Positions 1-8,229 of a stretch of 64,000 bases of DNA are shown here, piece after piece. Numbering within the stretch: position 1 is the stretch's first letter; the number at the start of each line of letters is the position of its first letter. The translations under genes and the position numbers were made by a program. This stretch comes from Winogradskyella thalassocola (GTDB lineage Bacteria > Bacteroidota > Bacteroidia > Flavobacteriales > Flavobacteriaceae), in the NCBI RefSeq assembly GCF_900099995.1, contig NZ_FNCZ01000002.1:248001-312000 (forward strand). Direction: 5' to 3'. Under the pieces are notes generated by a model that did not search any database, was not told where the DNA came from, and saw only the letters and a list, made by a program, of their open reading frames with translations.

Positions 1-341
1 GTGAGTTGCTGATCTAATCTGTACTCATCTGGCAGTTGGTATTCAAAAGCTTCAGTATTGTGATCTTTAATTATTTTTGATAAGTTACCGACTAAACTTT
101 GTGTATTACTCTTATCATTAATCTTGAAATAAATTACATTATGTCCATTAGATTGTAGTTCTTCAGCGAAACTTCGCATAGCAGCAAAAAAGCCAATTAC
201 TTTCTGAATATGGTGCGTTACGTAATCCGTTTCTTGTCGCATTTCAAAAAGACAATAAATAACGTTCTCCTTTGCTTCTGAAAACCAAGAGTGGTTAGAA
301 TTGAGTTGATCACCTAATATGAGTCTTAATGTTTTCTGCAT
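1..341 (-). CDS. Cryptochrome/photolyase-related protein, C-terminus cut by left edge
   Basis: The frame is open from an ATG at 341 to the window edge, about 113 residues. The translation begins MQKTLRLILGDQLNSNHSWF and continues with EMRQETDYVTHHIQKV and FFAAMRSFAEEL. This is the N-terminal Rossmann-like domain of the deoxyribodipyrimidine photolyase-related family (the FeS-containing bacterial cryptochrome / (6-4) photolyase group), in which ILGDQL and a later EMRQE-type segment are typical. The FAD and [4Fe-4S] domains would lie beyond the edge. It starts 16 bp inside the end of the DUF2256 gene, so the two are translationally linked in one leftward operon. The family repairs or senses light-induced DNA damage. 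The family call is firm; repair versus signalling cannot be decided from this fragment. Confidence 0.85.
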   Translation of the reverse strand, partial: MQKTLRLILGDQLNSNHSWFSEAKENVIYCLFEMRQETDYVTHHIQKVIGFFAAMRSFAEELQSNGHNVIYFKINDKSNTQSLVGNLSKIIKDHNTEAFEYQLPDEYRLDQQL

Positions 342-460
342 TTTTCACTACAATATTTTACAACGTCCCAATTGTTTTCCCATTTTTTACGCCAAGAAAA
401 AGGGCGATTACAAACAGGACATATTTTTGTTGGAAGATTTGCTTTCTTTACGCCTTTCAT
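326..460 (-). CDS. DUF2256 zinc-ribbon small protein
   Basis: A 44-residue protein beginning MKGVKKANLPTKICPVC and ending in a YCSEKCRKH tail. Two Cys pairs (CPVC and CSEKC) around a Trp-rich RPFSWRKKW core make the DUF2256 zinc-ribbon signature. I place the start at the ATG at 460-458 because it forms an ATGA overlap with the TGA of the upstream SDR gene. A longer frame reaching 541 would need a TTG start and would add a hydrophobic segment lying inside the SDR gene. DUF2256 genes are commonly found next to photolyase-related genes, as here; their molecular function is unknown. The family assignment is confident. Confidence 0.85.
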   Translation of the reverse strand: MKGVKKANLPTKICPVCNRPFSWRKKWENNWDVVKYCSEKCRKH

Positions 461-1875
461 TTTTTCACCAAAGCGTTTAGCATACCATTGAAAACAAAGG
501 CATGAAAAGGTAACACAGAATACCAATACAATCGCCCCCAAATACCTTTAGGTCTAAATACTGCAGTTTGGTGTAATTGGCCTTTTACAATTTTAAATTC
601 TAACCAAGCTTCACCAGGTAAGCGCATTTCAGCAAAAAGAAGCAATCTTTTTTCTTCTTTACTCGCGTATAAAACACGCCAAAAATCTAAGGCATCACCG
701 GCTTCTAAATAGGTATTGCTTGTGCGCCCACGTCTTAAACCAACTCCACCAAAAAGTTTATCCATATAGCCTCTAATTTTCCAGAGGCCATTAAAGCTAT
801 ACCAACCGTTTTTGCCGCCAATAGCCCATATTTTATCTAAAGTAAAATTTTCATCAATGACAGGTTTTTGCCTTTCATCTGTAAAGCACCCAAATTGCGG
901 TAATTCTATATGTTTGGATAATTGATCTTTAAAGCGTCCACTACTAACGGCATCTTTCCAGCTGGATATCACGGCATTTTGTTCTGTTTTTTGAAACGCT
1001 AAATCCACAGCCGTTTTGTAATCCATGGGTTTAATACCGATGATTTCATTGATTTTACTCGGTTTTCCAATGACTTCAACCTTCATGCTATCAACTAAAG
1101 CAGCAGCCAATTGAAACGATGTAGAGGTTACAAAATATAACCAGTAGGATGAGAGTTTTGGTGTTAATACAGGAAGAGTTACGATATATCGTTTTAATCC
1201 TCTGACTTCAGCAAATTGAAGGAGCATTTCTTTATAAGTCAATATCTCAGGACCGTAAATATCAAAAGCGCCGTTGTATAGTTCTTCTTTACCTAAACCA
1301 CCAGCTAAAAAATTGAGCACATCGCGTATCGCTAACGGCTGTGTTTTTGTATTTAGCCATTTGGGTGTGATCATAAATGGCAATTTTTCTACGATATCTC
1401 TTATAATCTCGAAAGAAGCACTTCCGCTACCAACTATAATTCCTGCTCTAAATGTGGTGAGGGCATAACGTACAGATTTTAAAGTGTTTTCAACTTGTAA
1501 TCGCGACTTTAAGTGTTTTGAAAGTGACGCATCATTTACAATACCACTTAAATAAATGACTTGTTTACACTCTGTTGGTTTTACTAAGTTTTTAAAGTTT
1601 TGTGCACATTGGCGTTCTAAATCTTCAAAATCTTCAGAACCTGTAGACATTGAATGAATTAAATAATACGCTGCATCTATATCTTTTGGAATTTCAGCAG
1701 ATTCTGGTTTGAGAAAATCAACTTTTATAAACGAGCATAAGGGATTATCTTCAATTTCATCTGGAATACGACTTAAATCACGCACACAGCACACCAACTC
1801 GTGTTTGTCTTCGAGAAGTTGTAATGCTAATCGTCTAGCTATATAGCCTGTGGTGCCTGAGATTAATATGCGCAT
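457..1875 (-). CDS. SDR-family NAD(P)-binding oxidoreductase with C-terminal DUF2867-type domain
   Basis: 472 residues. The N-terminus MRILISGTTGYIARRLA is a Rossmann fold of the atypical/extended SDR type with a GxxGxxA-like nucleotide loop (residues 7-14). YYLIHSMS, VIYLSGIV and FRAGIIVGSGS are typical of YbjT/NmrA-like proteins. Residues from about 330 (DKIWAIGGKNGWY, LWKIRGYMDKLFGG, LEAGDALDFWRVL, GEAWLEFKI) match the DUF2867 domain often fused to these reductases. The substrate is unknown. The start overlaps the flavin reductase stop (TAATG), and the end overlaps the DUF2256 start (ATGA). This arrangement, followed by DUF2256 and a photolyase-related gene, recurs in light- or photo-oxidative-stress loci of other bacteria, which is the best hint to its role. 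Confidence 0.85.
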   Translation of the reverse strand: MRILISGTTGYIARRLALQLLEDKHELVCCVRDLSRIPDEIEDNPLCSFIKVDFLKPESAEIPKDIDAAYYLIHSMSTGSEDFEDLERQCAQNFKNLVKPTECKQVIYLSGIVNDASLSKHLKSRLQVENTLKSVRYALTTFRAGIIVGSGSASFEIIRDIVEKLPFMITPKWLNTKTQPLAIRDVLNFLAGGLGKEELYNGAFDIYGPEILTYKEMLLQFAEVRGLKRYIVTLPVLTPKLSSYWLYFVTSTSFQLAAALVDSMKVEVIGKPSKINEIIGIKPMDYKTAVDLAFQKTEQNAVISSWKDAVSSGRFKDQLSKHIELPQFGCFTDERQKPVIDENFTLDKIWAIGGKNGWYSFNGLWKIRGYMDKLFGGVGLRRGRTSNTYLEAGDALDFWRVLYASKEEKRLLLFAEMRLPGEAWLEFKIVKGQLHQTAVFRPKGIWGRLYWYSVLPFHAFVFNGMLNALVKK

Positions 1876-2513
1876 TAAATAGTTGTTTTTTTAAATTCTG
1901 ATTTTGGTCTTTGGTACTCTAAACGCTCTTGTAGTTTAGGAATACTGTAACCATCTAAACCGTTTATGGTAGCTATATCTCCTTTAGATAAATTGACAAA
2001 TCCGTCTTCCTCTACCAATGTATTGTCGATAAATAGTTTTTCGATTTTTCCAATTACAAGGATGGTATTATTGGCGGTAATAGGATATTCCTCTAAATAT
2101 TGCATGGCTATTTGTACTGGCGAGTTTTTTACAAATGGTGCTAAATATTCACCTTTATAGTCTTCAATTAAATTAGTGGTATCAAATTCAGAAATGTTTG
2201 AATCATATTTAGCAGATGTATGATGTGCGTCTTCAATAATTTTAGAATGAATATGATTAATGGTGTATTTTCCTGTGGCTTTAATATTAGAATACGTGTT
2301 ACGCATTACTGTTTTTGGTCTAATAAAGAAGCCTAACAGTGCCGGATTAGAACCTAAATGTGTAACAGAACTAAATATCGCAACGTTACTTATGCCTTCT
2401 TTGCTTTTCGTACCAATTAAATTTGCAGATTTATAACCAGAACAGCTATTAATTAGGTTAATTCTATACAGATGTTCCATTTGGTTTATGTTTTCACTGC
2501 TAAATTCTAACAT
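1875..2513 (-). CDS. Flavin reductase-like protein (FMN-binding split barrel)
   Basis: 212 residues. The segment SCSGYKSANLIGTKSKEGISNVAIFSSVTHLGSNPALLGFFIRP matches the flavin-reductase-like split barrel, where the N-S-ISN and GFFIRP stretches shape the FMN pocket. The C-terminal half is less conserved (YSIPKLQERLEYQRP). Such proteins reduce FMN/FAD with NAD(P)H or bind FMN as oxidoreductases. In this operon it could supply reduced flavin to the SDR or photolyase-related partners; that is inference. The gene starts at the ATG next to the kinase-like gene's stop (TAAATG) and ends overlapping the SDR start, so translation is coupled. Confidence 0.8.
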   Translation of the reverse strand: MLEFSSENINQMEHLYRINLINSCSGYKSANLIGTKSKEGISNVAIFSSVTHLGSNPALLGFFIRPKTVMRNTYSNIKATGKYTINHIHSKIIEDAHHTSAKYDSNISEFDTTNLIEDYKGEYLAPFVKNSPVQIAMQYLEEYPITANNTILVIGKIEKLFIDNTLVEEDGFVNLSKGDIATINGLDGYSIPKLQERLEYQRPKSEFKKTTI

Positions 2514-3824
2514 TTAAAGGTTTTTGAAATTATTGATTTGTACGTTTTCAGCTTTAAGATCGAACATTAAATTATATAATCCAAAGAATGTTCTATTTAT
2601 ATAAATAAAGTGCTTAGATCCTCTATTACCATTCATGTTTCTGAGTTCTGTACTTTTAGAGTAGCGTTGTCCCATATCTGAGATTTGATTGAAAAATTCA
2701 GGATTTGAAAAGTCAAATTCTTCAACATGAAATGGTTTAGTGAAAAGACTTAACAACTCATGAAACATAGCGCTAAAGAATTTAATTTCTTCTTCAGAAT
2801 CATTGTTCTTCAAAATTTCGAGCTCATAAAGTTTCTCAGTAAATCGTTTTGGATTTTCAATACATGCTTTATCTGCTAATTCAAAATAAGGAATGTAGAA
2901 ATCTTCAGGAATAATTTTCATACATCCAAAATCTAAGGCAATCAGATTACTGTCTTCAGAGATTAAAAAATTCCCAGGATGTGGATCGGCATGTACTTTT
3001 CTCAACTTGTGAATTTGATACATATAAAAATCCCATAAAGCCTGACCTAGTTTATTGGATTTGTCTTGGTCTGTATTATGTGCTGTGAATTCCGAAAGAT
3101 GTTCGCCAGACATAAAATCCATAGTAATAATACGTTCAGATGAAAACTCCTCGTAATAGTTAGGGAATTTTAAATTTGGAATGTGTTTACAAGCTTCCGC
3201 AATTTCTTTACTCTGCGCAATTTCTAAGATGTAGTTGGTTTCCTCTGTGAGTTTATTTTCAACTTCTTTAAAGTATTTATCAGAATCTTTCCCTTTAATA
3301 TTAAACATCTTTATAGCTATAGGTTTTACCAACGCTAAATCTGATGCAATACTTTCTTCAACTCCAGGATATTGGATTTTCACAGCTAATTTCTTCCCAT
3401 TCTTCTCTGCGATATGGACTTGTCCTATACTAGCAGCATTGACTGAAGTTGCATTGAAAGTGTCAAAGATATCTTCGGGATGTTTGCCGAAGTATTTTTT
3501 AAATGTTTTTATAACTAATGGTGGTGACAATGGTGGTACGGAAAACTGAGATAATGAAAATTTCTCAACATAAGCTTGTGGCAATATGCTTTTTTCCATA
3601 CTTAACATTTGTGCGACTTTAAGTGCACTGCCTTTAAGTGTTTTAAGACTATCGTATATATCCTCGGCATTATTTTGATTTAAACGTTCTTTGGCATCTT
3701 CTTTTGAGTTGACCATTTTGTCGCCGTAATATTTCAAATAATTAACTCCTACTTTTGCTCCTGTTGAAACTAATTTTGAAGCTCTAGATATTTTAGTAAT
3801 CGGAATGCTGTCTATTGTTTTCAT
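2514..3824 (-). CDS. ABC1/AarF/UbiB-family atypical kinase
   Basis: 436 residues. Family landmarks in order: an N-terminal KxGQ-like segment (LKVAQMLSM, residues 68-76), the Ala-rich loop ASIGQVH (131-137), the VKIQYPG lysine motif (about 148-154), then HADPHPGNFLI (catalytic loop) and ALDFGCMK (the DFG equivalent). The family (UbiB, COQ8/ADCK) supports ubiquinone or other lipid and quinone metabolism through an ATPase-like activity. The signature KxGQ reads K-V-A-Q here, with Ala for Gly. It lies between a TetR gene and a flavin reductase in one operon with almost no intergenic space. No ubiquinone genes are nearby, so a role in stress-related lipid or quinone handling is inference. Confidence 0.85.
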   Translation of the reverse strand: MKTIDSIPITKISRASKLVSTGAKVGVNYLKYYGDKMVNSKEDAKERLNQNNAEDIYDSLKTLKGSALKVAQMLSMEKSILPQAYVEKFSLSQFSVPPLSPPLVIKTFKKYFGKHPEDIFDTFNATSVNAASIGQVHIAEKNGKKLAVKIQYPGVEESIASDLALVKPIAIKMFNIKGKDSDKYFKEVENKLTEETNYILEIAQSKEIAEACKHIPNLKFPNYYEEFSSERIITMDFMSGEHLSEFTAHNTDQDKSNKLGQALWDFYMYQIHKLRKVHADPHPGNFLISEDSNLIALDFGCMKIIPEDFYIPYFELADKACIENPKRFTEKLYELEILKNNDSEEEIKFFSAMFHELLSLFTKPFHVEEFDFSNPEFFNQISDMGQRYSKSTELRNMNGNRGSKHFIYINRTFFGLYNLMFDLKAENVQINNFKNL

Positions 3825-4481
3825 CTAGTTGGAGTGTATTTTTTCTTTATATAAGAATTTGCCAAAATCTATAAGACTTTTTAATGGAGTGGTATCGATT
3901 AAATCGAAACTCGCCTGAACTGATTTTTCGATAAACACATCTGTTTTTTCAAATGAGGTAGAAGAGTCGTCTAACCAAAATTTAAGCGTGACTAATAATT
4001 GAAACCAAGCCGATTCTTTGAGGCCTCTGTTTTTTAATTTTTCAAGTTTTTCTTCCTTAAGATCAATTGTTTTTATGTCTAAATGTTCGATGTAATTAGT
4101 AAAGTTCTTCTTTAAATGCGACAATGTTTTTAAAGATTTCAATTGATTTTTATCTGAACCTAAGACTTGTACAACGTAGCTTCTGTTCGCCGTTAATATT
4201 TCGAAAAAGGTATAGTAAAAACTAAGCAGTTGGTTTCGTGCATCAAAAGATTGATAATCTTCACTTTTTTCTAAAACAGCTAAAGTATGATCAAAAAATA
4301 TTTTAAAAATGGATTGCTCTAAGATCTCGAAAGAACTAAAATATTCATAGAATTTTTGTTCTTCAAAATTATTGTCTTTCGCAAAAGCGTAGACAGAGTT
4401 TGGTTTATGGTTATGTGTCAATACATAATCCATATAGTATGAGATAAGGTCGTCTTGTGTTATGTTTTTCTTTTTTGCCAT
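3825..4481 (-). CDS. TetR/AcrR-family transcriptional regulator
   Basis: 218 residues. The N-terminal 60 residues (TQDDLISYYMDYVL, SVYAFAKDNNFEEQKFYEYF) form a TetR-type three-helix DNA-binding domain. The rest is an all-helical ligand domain resembling the TetR C-terminal-like domain found before AarF genes in Bacteroidota. It is the first gene of the leftward operon ending in the photolyase-related gene. A perfect 7-bp inverted repeat overlaps its own start codon and presumed transcription start, suggesting autorepression of the whole operon. The inducer is unknown. The start is the only ATG giving the full DNA-binding domain. Confidence 0.8.
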   Translation of the reverse strand: MAKKKNITQDDLISYYMDYVLTHNHKPNSVYAFAKDNNFEEQKFYEYFSSFEILEQSIFKIFFDHTLAVLEKSEDYQSFDARNQLLSFYYTFFEILTANRSYVVQVLGSDKNQLKSLKTLSHLKKNFTNYIEHLDIKTIDLKEEKLEKLKNRGLKESAWFQLLVTLKFWLDDSSTSFEKTDVFIEKSVQASFDLIDTTPLKSLIDFGKFLYKEKIHSN

Positions 4482-4507
4482 TGTAATTGATTTACAATGT
4501 AAAGATA
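4480..4507 (-). promoter_or_regulatory. Promoter -7 box and TetR-like operator of the photolyase-associated operon
   Basis: On the minus strand a TATCTTTA box (4507-4500) matches the Bacteroidota -7 consensus TAnnTTTG at seven of eight positions' requirements, with A for the last G. Just downstream, 4498-4480 contains ATTGTAA, 5 bp, TTACAAT: a perfect 7-bp inverted repeat that covers the expected start site and ends on the first base of the TetR ATG. This position is typical of a steric repressor operator. The match to TetR is inferred from position only. Confidence 0.6.
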
Positions 4508-4578
4508 CTCTATGTTTAACTATTTAAGCGTAAAGTTAAACAAACTTTAACAAGACTTAGGGAAAAAACAATTCTGAC

Positions 4579-5631
4579 TTAACCTTTTTGTGGTAAATAG
4601 TATTTTTTCCGAAGCCAAAACGCCACGCGTACTAATAGTATTAAAGCAGGTACTTCTACCAATGGGCCAACGACTCCTGCAAATGCTTGTCCTGAGTTTA
4701 ATCCGAAAACAGCAATAGCTACAGCAATAGCTAGTTCAAAGTTGTTACCAGCCGCGGTAAATGCAATCGCTGCGTTTTTATCGTAAGTGGCTCCCATGGC
4801 TTTACTAACAAAAAATCCAATAAGAAACATTAGTGCAAAATAGATTAATAAGGGCACTGCAATGATTAATACATCCATTGGTATTTCTACGATCAATTCA
4901 CCTTTTAATGAAAACATAACTACGATGGTGAATAATAATGCGATTAAAGTCATTGGTGAAATGGTAGGTATAAATTTTTTGGTATACCATTCTTCACCTT
5001 TAAGTTTTACTAAAATTAAACGGGACAGAATACCGAGCAAAAATGGAATACCCAAATAGATCGCCACACTTTCAGCAATCGTAGCAATGGAAATATCTAC
5101 AATAGCGCCTTCAAACCCAAAATAGGGTGGAAGCACTGTAATAAATAAATAAGCGTAGAAACTATAAGCAAAGACTTGAAAAATACTATTTAGAGCCACT
5201 AAACTTGCACCATATTCGCTACTGCCTTCTGCTAAATCGTTCCAAACTAAAACCATGGCAATGCACCGAGCCAAGCCAATTAAAATTAAACCGACCATGT
5301 ATTCCGGATAATCGCTTAGAAATGTAATTGCTAACACAAACATTAAAACCGGGCCAATAATCCAGTTTAAAACTAATGAAATTGACAATACTTTGACGTC
5401 TTTAAATACTTTAGGGAGTAATGCATAATTGACTTTTGCCAATGGAGGGTACATCATTAAAATAAGTCCGATTGCAATAGGTATATTGGTCGTTCCGCTA
5501 CTATAAGATTCTACTAATTCGGGAAATGACGGTACAAAAAAGCCAATGCCAACTCCAATCGCCATGGCGATGAAAATCCATAAAGTAAGATAGTTATCTA
5601 AAAAACTCAGTTTTTTCTTGATGGCAGTCAT
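4579..5631 (-). CDS. acr3: ACR3-family arsenite efflux permease
   Basis: 350 residues, about ten membrane segments. The stretch [20 protein letters not shown] holds the conserved Cys (C123 here) of the ACR3 family. [19 protein letters not shown] and [14 protein letters not shown] near the end are the other family hallmarks, including the conserved Glu in the last helix. The protein extrudes As(III) using the proton gradient and completes detoxification after arsenate reduction. It lies 5 bp downstream of the arsC-like gene as the last gene of a leftward ArsR operon. The assignment is firm. Confidence 0.95.
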   Translation of the reverse strand: MTAIKKKLSFLDNYLTLWIFIAMAIGVGIGFFVPSFPELVESYSSGTTNIPIAIGLILMMYPPLAKVNYALLPKVFKDVKVLSISLVLNWIIGPVLMFVLAITFLSDYPEYMVGLILIGLARCIAMVLVWNDLAEGSSEYGASLVALNSIFQVFAYSFYAYLFITVLPPYFGFEGAIVDISIATIAESVAIYLGIPFLLGILSRLILVKLKGEEWYTKKFIPTISPMTLIALLFTIVVMFSLKGELIVEIPMDVLIIAVPLLIYFALMFLIGFFVSKAMGATYDKNAAIAFTAAGNNFELAIAVAIAVFGLNSGQAFAGVVGPLVEVPALILLVRVAFWLRKKYYLPQKG

Positions 5632-5636
5632 CGCTA

Positions 5637-6251
5637 TTATTTTGTGATGTTAGAGAATACATATTTTAGTTCTGTAGCAATTTGAAGACTCCGTTCTTTA
5701 TACTTTTCTAATTGTTGTGGAGTGTTATCAAAAGCTTTAGGGTCGTCATAAGTAATCGGAATTCGTTTTTCTGATCCACCAATAAAAGGGCAACCTTGGT
5801 CTGCACTAGAGCAGGTCATTATGGCCGCAAAAGTTGACGTCGGATTGAATTCATCATCAAACGTTTTTGAAAAGCCAATAACAGGATGTGCGTTTTTCGA
5901 ATATTTAATGCTGTAAACCGGATTGCTACCGTTAGAAAGTGTTTCAATTTGAAACCCTGTATTTTCAAGCGTTTTAGCCACAACAGGAAAAAGCGCTGCA
6001 GCTTCTGTTCCACCTGAATAACAAAATACATTTTTAATGTCAAAATAAGATGCCATGGCCTGTGCCCAAACTTGAGACATATGGCTACGACGCGAATTGT
6101 GTGTACAAATAAAATTTAAGTTAACAACGTTGTTTTCCGTTGTCTTAAGTTGAATGTAATTAATGAGTGGTTGTAAAATGGCTTTACGCTCCTCTGAAAT
6201 AGCGTCAATTTGTAATTGTTCTATTTGGTTACTTATGGGTTGAAATAGCAT
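5637..6251 (-). CDS. arsC: Arsenate reductase of the low-molecular-weight protein tyrosine phosphatase fold
   Basis: 204 residues. The P-loop is [17 protein letters not shown], giving the CX5R motif C49...R55 of LMW-PTP-type ArsC. The later YDDPKAFD supplies the conserved Asp-Pro, and [12 protein letters not shown] holds extra cysteines that could carry the thiol relay. It is longer than classical thioredoxin-linked ArsC (about 130 residues) because of an N-terminal helical extension of about 45 residues, as in Bacteroidota homologues. It reduces arsenate to arsenite for export by the neighbouring ACR3. Context makes arsenate the likely substrate rather than phosphotyrosine. Confidence 0.88.
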   Translation of the reverse strand: MLFQPISNQIEQLQIDAISEERKAILQPLINYIQLKTTENNVVNLNFICTHNSRRSHMSQVWAQAMASYFDIKNVFCYSGGTEAAALFPVVAKTLENTGFQIETLSNGSNPVYSIKYSKNAHPVIGFSKTFDDEFNPTSTFAAIMTCSSADQGCPFIGGSEKRIPITYDDPKAFDNTPQQLEKYKERSLQIATELKYVFSNITK

Positions 6252-6271
6252 TATATTTTAAATTTAGTAGG

Positions 6272-6742
6272 TTAACAACAGCCAGAACCTGGAGCACAAG
6301 ACGGACCTTCATTTTGTAAATCTGAAAACTTAAGTTTTGGCTTCTGTTCAGGAATACCACATTTATCTTTTGCTAAACAATCGGTCAACTTTGAAGTCAA
6401 TAAAAAATTTGTGCCGTCAAAGTCTAATCCATATTTCCCAATAGTATCTCCTTGGTATTCAACTTCAATTTCTAAGTCTTCAATTTCTAAGACTTTTTCA
6501 GAGAGTTCTATGATATTAAGTAATTTTTCAGGATGTAATCGGTGATCGTAATCATCAGTTTCCCACAATTGAAAGTTGGCTACATTCTCCGTTCTTACAG
6601 TGCCACCACAATCAATAAAATGTTTCGATATTTTACCAACTTCCGTCACGTGAAAGTGATTTGGTACTAAGGTGCCGTTTGGTAATTGAAATGCTATGGT
6701 GTCTAATGCTTTTAATTTTGATTTAATTTCTGATAGTTTCAT
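6272..6742 (-). CDS. DUF6428 family protein of the arsenic operon
   Basis: 156 residues, recognised as the DUF6428 family (begins MKLSEIKSKLKALDTIAFQL, with PNHFHVTEVGKISKHFIDCGG and a DYDHRLHPEKLL segment). No enzyme motif is evident. It is rich in Cys and His: the C-terminus ends CAPGSGCC and an internal pair DCLAKDKC occurs around residue 120, suggesting soft metal or metalloid binding. It sits between arsR and arsC, 20 bp from each, so it is co-transcribed with arsenic resistance. A chaperone or binding role for arsenite is inference. Confidence 0.75.
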   Translation of the reverse strand: MKLSEIKSKLKALDTIAFQLPNGTLVPNHFHVTEVGKISKHFIDCGGTVRTENVANFQLWETDDYDHRLHPEKLLNIIELSEKVLEIEDLEIEVEYQGDTIGKYGLDFDGTNFLLTSKLTDCLAKDKCGIPEQKPKLKFSDLQNEGPSCAPGSGCC

Positions 6743-6763
6743 AAGTATCTATTTTAATTCTAT

Positions 6764-7096
6764 TTAACAACAGGTATTAGAGTCTTCAAGGTCTTGATCT
6801 AGAAAAGCGGTTAGAGTTGTTTTCATGTTAGACCAATTCTCTTTATCTATACAATAGCAAATGCTAGTGCCTGTAATGTTTCCTTTTATAAGTCCTATTT
6901 TTTTTAATTCTTTTAAATGTTGAGAGATTGTCGGCTGTGCTAATCCAATTTCATCCACGAGATCACCACAAATACAAGAATCTATTTTAAACAAATGTTG
7001 AAGAATAGCCACTCTCGCCGGATGTCCAAAAACTTTAGCTATGCTAGAAATTTGATTTTGCTCTAATGTAAAAATCTCTGTTTTAGTCAATCCCAT
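6764..7096 (-). CDS. arsR: ArsR/SmtB-family metalloregulatory repressor
   Basis: 110 residues, a winged-helix protein with ARVAILQHLF, LAQPTISQHLKELKKIGLI (recognition helix) and a beta wing GNITGTSICYCI. Candidate As(III)-binding thiols are C41 and C43 in CICGDLV at the start of the alpha-3-like helix, and a C-terminal CC pair (C109, C110). It is the first gene of the arsR-DUF6428-arsC-acr3 operon and probably represses it until arsenite binds. A short palindrome lies 17 bp upstream. Confidence 0.93.
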   Translation of the reverse strand: MGLTKTEIFTLEQNQISSIAKVFGHPARVAILQHLFKIDSCICGDLVDEIGLAQPTISQHLKELKKIGLIKGNITGTSICYCIDKENWSNMKTTLTAFLDQDLEDSNTCC

Positions 7097-7112
7097 AATT
7101 CATTATATTATT

Positions 7113-7124
7113 ATATTGCAATAT
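7113..7124. promoter_or_regulatory. Candidate ArsR operator palindrome
   Basis: ATATTGCAATAT is a perfect 12-bp palindrome 17 bp upstream of the arsR start, in the intergenic region shared with the rightward DUF2911 gene. ArsR-family operators are usually short A/T-rich dyads in this position. The A/T-richness of the region makes chance palindromes likely, so this is tentative. Confidence 0.4.
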
Positions 7125-7277
7125 TACGATTAAAGGATGTAGTTTCAAATAATTTGATTAATTATTTTTTCTGTTAAAGCTTATATCTATTTGATTTTAA
7201 GATTTCATTAACATATCTAGCTTTTGTTAAGTCGTAATTTTACATTTAATAATTAACAACACTTAACACTAAAAAAA

Positions 7278-8123
7278 ATGAAGAAATTAGTACTTTTTAC
7301 ATTTGCCTTAACTTTAATGTTTTCGGTAAATGCACAAATTGAAACACCACAGCCTAGTCCTGCAGCTAAAATTGAGCAAGTTGTTGGTTTAACAGATGTA
7401 GCTATTGAATATTCGCGTCCAGCTATGCGCGGAAGAACCATTTTTGGAGACCTAGTACCTTATGGAAAAGTATGGAGAACTGGAGCAAATGGAAGAACTA
7501 AGATTACATTTAGCAATGATGTTACTATTGGAGGAAAAGAATTAAAAGCAGGAACTTATGCTATTTTAACAATACCACAGGCTAAAACTTGGGATGTTGT
7601 TTTCTATACAGAATATGCTGCAGGTGGTGCGCCAGCTGAATTAGATGAGTCTAAAGTAGCTGCACGTGTTACAACACCAGTTTATCCTATCGAAATGGAT
7701 ATTCAATCGTTTACAATTTCTATTGATGATATTACTAGTAGTTCTGCTGTAATTGGTATCATGTGGGAGAAAACTTATGTTGGTGTAGAGTTTAAAGTAC
7801 CTACTGACAAAGCAGTATCTGCTGCAATTGATAAAGTAATGGCAGGCCCTTCTGCAAACGATTATTACGCTGCGGCAGTATATAATTTAGAAGAAGGTAA
7901 AGATATTAATAAAGCAAAAGAGTGGATTGATAAGTCTATGTCAATGACTAAAGAGCCAACATTTTGGCAATTACGTAAGCAATCTTTAATCTACGCTAAA
8001 GCTGGAAACAAGAAGGAAGCTATTGCGATTGCAAAAAAATCATTGGCAGCTTCTAAAGAAGCTAAAAATGAAGACTACGTTAAAATGAATGAAGACTCTC
8101 TAAAAGAATGGGGATCTAAGTAA
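7278..8123 (+). CDS. DUF2911 family secreted protein
   Basis: 281 residues with a signal peptide (hydrophobic core, cleavage after NAQ, about residue 20). The mature N-terminal half has the DUF2911 signature: IEYSRPAMRGRTIFGDLVPYGKVWRTGAN, then GGKELKAGTYAILTIP and WDVVFYTE. This is a beta-sandwich domain of unknown function, abundant in secreted Bacteroidota proteins. The C-terminal 90 residues are helical and TPR-like (AKEWIDKSMSM, KEAIAIAKKSL). Expressed alone, convergent with the Gfo/Idh/MocA operon and separated from it by a hairpin terminator. The function is not known. Confidence 0.88.
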   Translation: MKKLVLFTFALTLMFSVNAQIETPQPSPAAKIEQVVGLTDVAIEYSRPAMRGRTIFGDLVPYGKVWRTGANGRTKITFSNDVTIGGKELKAGTYAILTIPQAKTWDVVFYTEYAAGGAPAELDESKVAARVTTPVYPIEMDIQSFTISIDDITSSSAVIGIMWEKTYVGVEFKVPTDKAVSAAIDKVMAGPSANDYYAAAVYNLEEGKDINKAKEWIDKSMSMTKEPTFWQLRKQSLIYAKAGNKKEAIAIAKKSLAASKEAKNEDYVKMNEDSLKEWGSK

Positions 8124-8159
8124 TTCATAGGCTTTTAGCCTTTAGTTCTTTATACATAA

Positions 8160-8209
8160 AAAAACGCAACATTTTTGTTACTCATAGTAAACCAAAGTGT
8201 TGCGTTTTT
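8160..8209. terminator. Bidirectional hairpin terminator
   Basis: Arms AAAAACGCAACA (8160-8171) and TGTTGCGTTTTT (8198-8209) are exact inverted repeats separated by 26 bp. Each arm supplies the A or T tract for the opposite direction. It lies between the convergent DUF2911 gene and the Gfo/Idh/MocA gene. Confidence 0.8.
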
Positions 8210-8229
8210 CATTTTGTATAAAATTGAGA

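Noticed and set aside
326..541. 71-residue version of the DUF2256 protein
   Set aside because: It starts with TTG inside the SDR gene; the ATG at 460 with an ATGA overlap fits the known small size of the family.
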